A stretch of 64,000 nucleotides of DNA. It comes from Cervus elaphus. Lineage: Eukaryota > Chordata > Mammalia > Artiodactyla > Cervidae. The translations under genes were made by a program, and so were the position numbers. Location: positions 29,799,001 through 29,863,000 of the forward strand of contig NC_057817.1 in the NCBI RefSeq assembly GCF_910594005.1, given 5' to 3'. Numbering within the stretch: position 1 is the stretch's first letter; each line of letters starts with the position of its first letter. Shown here piece by piece: positions 55,313 to 64,000 of this stretch. The notes below the pieces were generated by a model. That model was not told the origin of the DNA. It searched no databases and saw only the letters and a list, made by a program, of their open reading frames with translations.

Positions 55313-55326
55313 GGGGGGGGGGGGGG
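55313..55326. repeat. Poly(G) tract (14 G)
   Basis: Fourteen consecutive G on + directly after an A8 run, in the TMBIM6 first intron (C-rich on the transcript). Confidence 0.95.
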
Positions 55327-55419
55327 TGGAGCAGTAATTTTGATAGCAGTTCTTCCTACTGAATAGCTTGTAGATTCTGTACAACCATGTCCCTGGAACA
55401 GTGGTTAACATGGCCAGCT

Positions 55420-55640
55420 GCTTCTGAACCCTGGCTACTTCCTTCGCTGTATGATGCAGCAAGTTTCTGGCACTTAACCTCACTGTGCTTCAGTTTCCTC
55501 TTTTGTAAAATAGTAACACTTAATATCCCCTACTTCATAGGAATGAGGACTAAGTGAAAGAATACAAATAAAGTGCTCAGAGTAGTGCTTCATAGTTAAG
55601 ACCAGCTTAATATGTTAATCATTGTTGTTACTAGTGTAAT
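55420..55640 (-). repeat. MIR SINE
   Basis: Reversed MIR: gtgcttcagtttcctctttt, gtaaaatagtaacactt, aaagtgctcagagtagtgct. Confidence 0.75.
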
Positions 55641-57855
55641 TCATTACTCTCATAGCCTCAGTGCATGATTTCCCTTTAAAAAAAAAAATGTTTAGACTCA
55701 TTTAACAGATGTTCCAAACACACTCTTCACAGGGCTACAGGTGGTGGCTTTCCCTTTTTAAAGCCTAGTTTTAAGGGAGGTGGGAGGGGGGATCGGGATG
55801 GGGGAAAAAAAAAAAAAAAAAAGAAAAAAAAAATAAAGTCTAGTTTTAGAAGACATTTATCTTAGACCTAATTTATATACACTCTGTATTTTACTTAAAA
55901 AAAAAAATTATCCAATCATTAATGCACAGCTATATCCTGAAGGCTTAACAGTTACACAATGAGAGAGTAAAATTAAATGGCAGGAGGGGAGAGTCTAGGA
56001 AAATTATAAACTGGAACTGAAAGGAACTTGGTTAAGCTTACTACTGATTAAAAGGTTTAAATGGCATGTCTCTCTGCTGGTACATTTACACTGTCTCTCC
56101 TGTCCCCCAGGACCACAAAGGTGTTTTGAGACAGCCTAATAACCACTAAGTGATCGTCTGATGTGGAAGAGAATTTGATGAAGTAAATGGTTATTTATTA
56201 GCTTGATGTTTTCCTTGCCACCCCTAGGAGACAGGTCAGTTTGGTTTCAGGAAATCCAAGAAATTCTGTCTCGGCTAGGGCTGGGCTTTGATTGTCCTAG
56301 ATTTGGATTCCAGATGTCCCAGCCCATTCCTTAACTTGGACCAAAATTCCTGGATCAGGTAACACTGCATCTCTTGGAGGCTGCCTCAGAATCTAACAAG
56401 TAACTGGAGATGGAATGCCTATTGCCTTCAATAAATTATTTTTTTGCATCAAGCTGACACATTAAATCTCCCTCACTATAAGCACAATTGTTTGACAGAC
56501 ACAATGTCCTAAATACATAATCATCCTCCAGGATAAACCAGCAATCCCTCCCCAATAAAAATCATATTTAGCCCAAGTGAGAGCAGGCATAGATTAGGAC
56601 AAACGGCACACTGACTCAACCCTCATTCCTAAAGATCTTTTCCCCCCAAGTGTTTTGGATTCCAGTTAATTGTGCAGGAACTTTTCTCACACATTTTGTT
56701 GTAATCACTTTAAGAGCCTGCATCTGATTCATCTCACTACCCCCCACACTTAAATCTCCAGAGTAAATCTAGATGCTATCTAATGAAGCGTCGCAACCAC
56801 ACATCAACATTTCCCAGCTGGCTCAGAGAGGAACTTACCTTAAAGGGTCATTCAAGTGGCCCTAAAAGCCAGTCTACAGTTTTTCTCTCCTTGGTTTGAA
56901 TACTGTTTTTGAAAACAAAAATGTGTATGTGTAATATAAAAGCTACTCCATGCAATTTGGTTAGTAACTCTAGAGGAGAGCAAGGTGGAGTGAAAGACAT
57001 TTCTACCAGATTCTACACCCAAATTAAAGTAGCAAAGGAAAATTTAGCATGATAATGCATCAAGAGAATATTCAGTGTTTTCTCAGAGGAGACTAATACC
57101 CTTGGGTAGTTTATGAAATAAAGTGAAACTCTTCAGGCCAGCAATGGTACCTCCTGAAACAATACCACTGACTGCATTTATATAAAACTTCACAACTTTC
57201 AAAGCATTTTATTATGTACATACATTATCCCCTTTGATCATCATACACATGAAGAAAGGACAAGAATGATTAGTACCACTCTGAAGATTAAAAAGTTCAA
57301 AAAAGTAACATAATAGCATCACGAGCACTGGATTTAAAGTTACATATTCTATCATATTCTACCACATAACTTTGGGGAAATCACTTTACCTAAGGTCATC
57401 TAGACTTCCTCATCTGTGACAGCACGATGATTAACACCTTCCCTACCAAGCTCACTGAATGCCAATGAGAAAAATCTCTGTGAAATTACTGTAAAATGTT
57501 AAACACTACAGTGGACATTAAACAGACATTAGTGCTGACAAACATCAGAAAGTTAAACAGTAGAGCCAGGACAGGTTAGGGTAAACTCTAGTGCTCTTTA
57601 TACTATTACACCCTACAGCAGAAAAGCAAATTTTTCTTAAAGCAGTTTCAGCTGCCGGTCAAGAGAAATTGTAAAACAACTATGACAACAAACATATCCT
57701 GATTCCTCTTATACGTTTCTGTATTTTTCAGTATTTCTACAATAAGTATGAACTATACACATATGTCAGGAAAAAACCTGGAAATGGCTGACCAAATATC
57801 TGGATTAATTTTACCTTTCCTATTCTTTAGGAGAGTGAGACTTCAGTGGATCAAC

Positions 57856-57886
57856 GGGGGGGGGGGGGGGGGGGCGGGGGGGGGGG
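57856..57886. repeat. Poly(G) tract G19-C-G11
   Basis: Nineteen G, one C, then eleven G on +, in the TMBIM6 first intron. Strong quadruplex potential on the non-template strand side; assembly length may be unreliable. Confidence 0.95.
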
Positions 57887-58689
57887 AAGGGAGAGAAGAG
57901 AGAAAAGAAAGAGGGTACTAAGCCAGGTTTCCACAACAAAATAATGGAAAAGGGAAACACTGAATCCAAGTTACAGACTGCACTTCTCAAGGATTCAACC
58001 ATTCTGACTCCACTGGAGGAAAATGGCAGAAAATCTAAATGTCAACATACTCTTGAAGCAAGGACCAAAAAAAACATTAGACGAGGAAGAAGAAAACACC
58101 GAAGAGAATAAGTCAAATAATTACAGAAAGGTGTTTGCAGAACCCATAAGAAATGTGGTTATGAAACGTTTATCTTTCCTGAACCTAATTCTTAAACTAC
58201 ACATTCAACCAAAAGATAAACTTGAAATAAATAAGTAACTAGAAAAGCCCATTTGCCGCTAACCTTTAACCTTGAAATTCTGTCTATGTTTCAGGCACAG
58301 TCAGCTCTTCTGCATGATTACACACTCACAATTGAACTATTGCTGTAACAGAGTCTCAAGTTCAGAAAGGTTTTTGTTGTTGTTTGGTCAATGAAAGGCT
58401 GATGAGGCAGGCAATGCAACCTGGGCAGGCACCGGGCTGCAATTCCTCACTTAATAAATACACAAAAATACCACAGCCCCAGCAAGTAGGTCCAAAGGAA
58501 AAAAAAAACAAAACACAAAACTGCCCGATGACGCCTTTCCTGAGCGAACTTTTCGAAAGACGCCCACAAAGGCCCAGGAACAGCAAAGCCAAAGCCACCT
58601 CACCTGTCCAAAGGTAACCAATCAGATCAGAGCGGGGCTGCCCAGTAGGGCTGGCAAACCAGGCCTAGCCCTGATCTCTCACCTCCCGC

Positions 58690-59480
58690 CTCTGCTGTTG
58701 GCTTCCAAGTAACTAAGGTGCCTCGCGTGTCACAGAAGAGTGTGACATCACCCGCCCCGCCGTGACAGGGCAGCCTGTCGGACCAGGTACTCCCGAGTCC
58801 AAGCCCCCGCCCCTCACCCACAGGCGGCCTAGCCAGAGGCTTCCCGTCAGGCCAGCAATCGGTCTGGCGGGGTTGGGACGACCACAAACCCATAAGGTTT
58901 CGCTTTCATTCTCCTCCGAAGGAAGGGGTGTGGGGGGGGGGGGTGCGGGGGCGAGGAAACGCGCCCCGAATTCAAGGGATCGAGGCTAGGCCTAGGCAGT
59001 TTACACTTGGGCGGAGGAGAAGGAGGGACGCGGCCTGGGCGGGGCAGGAAGGCCAAGAAGGGGACCTACGATAACATTTACGCGCAGAATCCCGCCTCGA
59101 CGCCGCGCAAAGAACCGGCAACCTCGCCCCCCGCCTCGCCCCTGCTACGGTACAGTTGCGCATGCGCGATTGTAGTTCCCTCTCCCCTCTCCGCCTATCT
59201 TTCCGGAGTCCAGCGGCCAAGCAAGGCCCAGTTCCCCCAGGATGCAGTCCGTCCGAAAACGGTGACTACTTCCACTCTTTCTCAGGCAATAACTGCTAAC
59301 CTTTCCATTTCTGACTCCCAGCCTGCGCACTCCTAGCTTCAGACATACCTTCTAACCCGCCTCTCAGGAGCCCACACGGCTCTTCTAACACCGGATGTGC
59401 TTCTGACTCTCCCAGGGTCCGCTCCAGACTCTTTACCTTGCGTCCCCGCCCCTCGAAGGAAGCCCCGCCTCCGCATTCGG
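58690..59480 (-). promoter_or_regulatory. TMBIM6: CpG-island promoter of TMBIM6
   Basis: CpG dinucleotides are frequent here and sparse elsewhere in the window apart from NCKAP5L. The island lies directly 5' of TMBIM6. It contains an NRF1-type palindrome (tgcgcatgcgcg, 59157-59168), an ETS-like ccggatgt (59391-59398), a CRE-like tgacatca (58743-58750) and several GC boxes. Candidate first-exon donors on the minus strand are AAG|gtatgt (exon end 59349), GAG|gtgaga (58683) and CAG|gtgagg (58604), so several alternative noncoding first exons are plausible. The exact start sites are inferred. Confidence 0.8.
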
Positions 59481-59496
59481 CCTAAGGCCAGTCCTC

Positions 59497-59531
59497 ATTG
59501 GTTGTTTGTTGCACTTCTGCCCTTCCATTGG
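59497..59531 (-). promoter_or_regulatory. Paired CCAAT boxes upstream of TMBIM6
   Basis: Two identical minus-strand CAACCAATG-type boxes (attggttgt on +) start at 59497 and 59527, exactly 30 bp apart. They lie about 150 bp upstream of the donor at 59349. The spacing is near three helical turns, as in NF-Y-driven CpG-island promoters. Confidence 0.55.
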
Positions 59532-59699
59532 TTGTACGTGCATAAACAACGACTACTTACTTCAGAGCTATTTGCTTAACTCCCTTGTCGATCAGGACTC
59601 TAGCCGCCAACCAGCGTCGTTGCAAAAGACCTCCGCCTTCTTCCTGCATAGTAAGGAAGGGTCGCGGTTCAAAGCCGCCTCTAGTGGACAAAGGGAAGA

Positions 59700-62580
59700 G
59701 GGCAGGCCCCACCCAAACACGGGGCAACTAATGCAGTCTGCAAAACGCGTGAGGTAGTGCTGCAAAAGTGTCAGGATTCTGGTTTTAGGTTTGTCATGTA
59801 ATGTTAAAGGGGGAAACAGATTCAGAGAACACATAGAAAAACGCTGTCACAAGGGCCAATTTACCGTGAATCTAGTGAAGCTTAAACTTCAGAACCCCTA
59901 TGGAGGCTCAGTGAATTCTCTAGGGACGCGAGGAAGCCTTAACAGCCTCAGTCCTGCATCGGACGCACGAGCCCACCCTGAAAGTCCCTCTCTGAGCCTT
60001 AGTGGTAGATCTGGGATCGTGGGCGGGGCCAGCGGGCTGCCAAGACCACCTTCCCTGTCCACCTTGCTTCGGGGAGGTGGATATTATTAGTCCGATGGGT
60101 GGGAGGGGAACGAGGGTGGCTGTCAGTCCGAGCTGCCCTGTCAGCCCTGAAGAAACTAAGCCATGGGAGATCAAAGGGCTCGAGCTCTCCGAGGACTCCT
60201 AAGCAATACTTGCGCAAGGACTTATAGTAAGGAGTTATGAAACTGATTTTTAAAAGTTTCTACATTATCAGTTTTTTCCAAAACTATTTTTTTGCTGATT
60301 TATTTTTCTAATATCTCTGTAAAAATAATACAACATGGTCATACGAAGAGGCAAAGAGTATACAGCCAAAAAAAGTAGAAAAAGAAAAAAAGCTTAAAGT
60401 GGTTTGCAGGCAAGTTAATAATAATAATGTAATTCTTTTTTTTGGATTCTGTGATGTTTGTGGTTTTGTCATTATTTTAAAATCTGTAATGATTTATTAA
60501 TATTCTTATTCTAAATAAATATTGACTTTATTACATAATTTTGTATTCTTTTTCTAAAATACAGCCCTACAATTGTAGATGTTTGGGGCTGTACAAAACA
60601 TAGATCCACCCCTGACCCTCATTTTACAAATAAGGAAACAAGCCCCTGGACATAAAAGGTTCTCGCAAAACAAGGGAAGAAATTTAGATTAAGCATTTCA
60701 TCAGTGAATATCAAATCAGAATGAAAGATTTAGAAAACTACTTTCTAGAAGGATAGGTTATTTTTTCTTTTTTTTTTCTTTGGCAGCATCTCTCTGATTC
60801 AGGGTGGAACTCAGGCCCTGGGCAGTGAAAGCATGGAATCCTAACTGCTGGACTGACAGGGAATTCCCTAGAAGGGTAGAATGGTTATCTTTTTTCATAA
60901 AGAATACAAATGGGCAGGGTATGATTCTTGGAACACAAATTCAGATATGCAATAACATTTTATTTTTTGTAGTGCTACCTAATGTTTGCTCTGAACCTTT
61001 TTCCATCAGAGTGGAAAAAATATATTTTACCAGTCTTCCTTGAGATTTCTGTCCCTATCCCACCCTAATTTCTGTCACTTTTCTGGGGCTAAAGTGCTTA
61101 GGAACAGGGCCTATGTGGTTCCTGGTCTTCGATTTACACGGGTTGCTGCAGAAGTTTTTACATTTGTACCGGTGTCCTTTCAGGTATAGCAGTAGCTATT
61201 TCCTTGCCATACTTAAGGCACAAGAAACTGTTTGTCAAGCTAATACTGAATTATCCACCTAGAACAAGAGGTTGCTAAGAATTTGGCCTGAATGGTGTTT
61301 ACTGACATAGGTTACTCATTCATTGAAGACATAGATTATTCACTCCATTTCTGGTTCAGGGTCTTTCAAGAGGTTGCAATCAGATGTCAACAAAGGATGC
61401 AGTCATCCAAAGGACTGACTGAAGCTAGAGGAATTACTTCCAAGGTACGGCTGACAGTTTGGTGCTGGCTGTTGGTAGGAGGCCTTAGAAACTCTCCAAG
61501 TGGGTTCCTTCTTAGGGCTGTTTGACTATCCTCACAGCTTGAGGCCTGGCTTTTTCCAGAAAGAGCAATCCCAGAAGCAGAGACAACTAGATGGAAGCCT
61601 TTTTTACAACTTATCCTCCCAGTTGCATAGCAATCACTTCCTTATAATAATACCCTTATTTCCAGAGCCCTGTCCCAAGTCTTGTGCCTCAGAGGGCCTC
61701 ATGCTTTGGAGGGCCTTCCTAGAAATTTTCTAAGTCTTCCTCATGTGCCTGGGACCAATCTGGGCCAGTTATGCCATCAAGGTTCAGCCCAGATCGGGTC
61801 CTGCTGAGCTCTTGTTCAAATTTCTCCCCTTCATGGGATTCTCCAATTCCAGGATGCCCAAGAAACTCTCGAACTCATGCCTATAGCATTATCCCAAGGC
61901 CCTGTGATCAAGTCTCCATCCCAAGAGAGGAGCCTGATCACTCTTGCTGTCCAGGATTGTATTTCTTTTGAGGAATCCATGAGATTGGATCTCCAGGATC
62001 ATGCTGACATGCCTACTTGGGGGTCAGACAGAAGATGAACTGGGCTGCCAAGAGTCTTCTATAAGCCTTGGGCTCGAACTGTGTGTATGGGTCCCTGTAT
62101 TGATCCTTTCCTGTCCGTGTTCTGACTGTGGAGCTGTGTGTGGGCCATAGAACCAGAGGAAACAGAGTGACAGCAGGCATCTCTTCTGTACATCATCACA
62201 CACAAGCCACCCCTACCACTGACACCCAGGGCATTCACTCCATCTCCTTCAAAGACTGTGGAATGTATGTCAAGCAGTCCTCTGGGAGTAGGCCCACCTT
62301 TCTCCTCCAAGATCACTTCTGAGTGCTTTTAAAACTGTTGGTCCACAGTGTCAAAAGGCTCTTCCCAACTAATGTCCTCTTCTGTTTCTGAATGCTGTGA
62401 TGATGCAGTGTTCCCACCCACATCAGTCTTAAGTCGTGCCAAATGAGTGTACAAATGACATTACACCTCTTGTTCTATCCTTGATATGTGGAAGGTAGGG
62501 ATGTGGTTAACATTGAAAGAGATCACAGTCTGAGAATGCTGGGGTTATGGTTTAAAGGGTGTAAGAGAAGACATGCTTAG
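59700..62580. other. Upstream flank of TMBIM6
   Basis: No gene recognised. 59700-60230 is moderately CpG-containing unique sequence. 60240-60600 is AT-rich. A reversed CHR SINE lies at 60757-60867, and the remainder is unique. Confidence 0.5.
60757..60867 (-). repeat. CHR SINE with target duplication
   Basis: Reversed copy with ggcagcatctctctgattca and gactgacagggaattcc. Flanks ctagaaggatag (60745-60756) and ctagaagggtag (60868-60879) are near-identical direct repeats. Confidence 0.85.
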
Positions 62581-62584
62581 AAGG

Positions 62585-62765
62585 GATGTTTATCCATTCA
62601 ACCACTGACGTTTGGGTTGTTTCCACTTTTTGGCTATTATGAATAATGCTGCTGTGAACAGTCATGTACAAGCTTTTGTGTGAACATATGTTTTGATTTC
62701 TCTTGGGCCTGTTCCTAGGAGAGAAATTGCTGAATCTGGAGCCGTAATTGGGGTAGTTTATCTAA
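62585..62765 (-). repeat. Old L1 fragment
   Basis: Reversed L1: gggttgtttccactttttgg, aataatgctgctgtgaacag, gagagaaattgctgaatc. Confidence 0.75.
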
Positions 62766-62774
62766 AATGGCCTT

Positions 62775-63240
62775 GAATGCTTGACACTTATCAACAGAGT
62801 AAGTCTATTCCCTCTCCCTTGGATCTGAACGAGCTCATGACTACTTCCCGTAATAGACTATAGAAGAAGTATTGCTGTGTGACTGCTAATGCTAGGTCAT
62901 AAGATACCATGCAGCTTCTGCCTGTTTCTCTTGGAGCACTGTTTCTTGGAATACTCCCTGGAGACTCTCTTAGAACCCAACTACTAGCTTGTGAGTCTAA
63001 GCTACATGAAGAGGCCTTGTATAGGTTCTCCCATCAACAGTCTCAATGGAGCCAACTTTTGAGTCATCCTAGCCCAGATGTTACACATGTGAACAATGAA
63101 GTCTTTGGATGATCCCAGCCTCCAGATGATTCTAGCAATTCATCTTCCCAGTTGGTACCCTGCTGTGCCCCGTCCAAACTCCTGTCTCATAGATTCCATA
63201 GGCTTAATAAAGTGGATGTCGGTTTTTGTCATGGGGTGGC
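62775..63240 (+). repeat. Possible LTR-type repeat remnant
   Basis: gctaggtcataagataccat, gcagcttctgcctgtttctc, aagctacatgaagaggcctt, ccagcctccagatgattc resemble an old LTR family. The assignment is tentative. Confidence 0.4.
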
Positions 63241-63244
63241 ATGG

Positions 63245-63700
63245 ACAAGTGTGTTCTTTCTACAAATCAGTAAGAAAAAGACCAAAACCAACATAAAAAT
63301 GGGCAAAGGGTATCAACAGGCAGTTCATCCAAGAGAAAAACCAAATGGTCAACAGACAAAGGAAAGTATTCAGTCTCACTAGTATTTAGAAAAATTCCAA
63401 TTGAAACAATGATAGACCATTTTATACAGATTGGCAAAATCAAAAAGTCTGATAACTCCAACATTTGTAAATAAGTGGAAAAACAGAAAATCATATGCTA
63501 CTGGTGTAATGGAAAACTGTCATAAACATTTTGGGGAACAATTTAACAAGATCTAGCAAAGCTTAAATGAACATATCTCATAACTTCTAGGGATATATTA
63601 ATATTTTAATGCATATGTATAAAGATACAAAACTAAGGCTCTTCATTGCAACAAGTTAGAAATATGGTATATTTATACCATACATTCTCAACAGGGGCAA
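63245..63700 (+). repeat. Old L1 fragment
   Basis: Decayed L1 ORF2-end sequence: aaaaatgggcaaagggtatc, ggaaagtattcagtctcact, tgctactggtgtaatggaaa, ggaacaatttaacaagatct. Confidence 0.7.
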
Positions 63701-64000
63701 TATCACCCTGAAAATGGTGAAAATTGGTTCTTAGGGGGCCAAAACTTAGGTGTGGTTTGTGGTTTGTGAACTCCCCAAAGCTCAGTTCTATCCAATGAAA
63801 ATCTTATTCCTTAGTACTTTTTTTCTCTTGTTGGAAGAAATTAAATTAAAATTAAATGTTATTCATTTAATAACTGGTAGTTAACAAAATTTTCTCTTTG
63901 GGGAAAATAACGAAAGGTTGAGAAACAGATTTAGGCAGTGAAAAAGCAGTGCAGCTGCTACAACAAATGTAGTAGATTTATATGTATCAACATGGACATA

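Larger units (their letters stand above)
52250..58600 (-). other. TMBIM6: TMBIM6 long first intron (5' UTR intron)
   Basis: About 6.3 kb of AT-rich sequence. It contains an L1-related fragment near 52325-52425, a CHR SINE (54129-54252), MIR traces (55420-55640, 57180-57480) and G/A homopolymers. A donor-like AAG|gtaagt on minus at 56839 might end an optional untranslated exon. No coding exon was recognised. Confidence 0.6.

Noticed and set aside
59466..59540. ER-stress response element (CCAAT-N9-CCACG) near the TMBIM6 CCAAT boxes
   Set aside because: Neither CCAAT copy is followed at nine bases by CCACG on the correct strand.

Overview
This is nuclear DNA from a ruminant, most likely a bovid. 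The evidence is the density of ruminant-specific repeats: BovA2 SINEs, tRNA-derived CHR/Bov-tA SINEs and BovB (RTE-type) LINEs, together with bovine-type L1 3' ends, older MIR/L2/MER5 elements and MaLR LTRs. Nothing prokaryotic, viral or CRISPR-like was seen. The species cannot be settled from the sequence alone.

Two protein-coding genes are supported exon by exon. NCKAP5L (also called CEP169, a centrosome and microtubule plus-end protein) lies on the + strand. Its eleven coding exons run from 12348 to 23876 and join without a frame error into 1333 residues, followed by a short 3' UTR with an AATAAA signal near 24544. TMBIM6 (Bax inhibitor-1, a multi-pass ER membrane protein) lies on the - strand. 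Its nine coding exons run from 52217 down to 44610 and give 236 residues. It has a 3' UTR of about 2 kb ending near 42630, and noncoding first exon(s) in a CpG island at about 58.7-59.5 kb. The genes are convergent (tail to tail), with about 18 kb between their 3' ends. Human 12q13 has the same pairing.

Layout: 1-12.3 kb is noncoding, probably NCKAP5L 5' flank or intron 1. It is repeat-rich up to 5.6 kb, with ancient elements at 6.3-7.1 kb and unique GC-rich DNA at 7.2-9.4 kb. 12.3-24.6 kb is NCKAP5L. 24.6-42.6 kb is intergenic and mostly nested transposable elements, including a 1.56 kb BovB copy at 32.5-34.1 kb. 42.6-59.45 kb is TMBIM6, with a long first intron holding homopolymer tracts. 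59.5-64 kb is the upstream flank, with old L1 and LTR-like debris.

The two genes are not known to act together; their adjacency is conserved synteny. I found no undescribed biological system. The items most worth a second look are a twin-primed (5'-inverted) BovB insertion with a 13-bp target duplication inside an L1, a nested transposon stack at 28.6-34.1 kb, a CTCF-like motif between the convergent genes, an A-tailed retrocopy-like segment at 36 kb, the architecture of the TMBIM6 promoter, and a 16-bp tandem duplication spanning the NCKAP5L stop codon.
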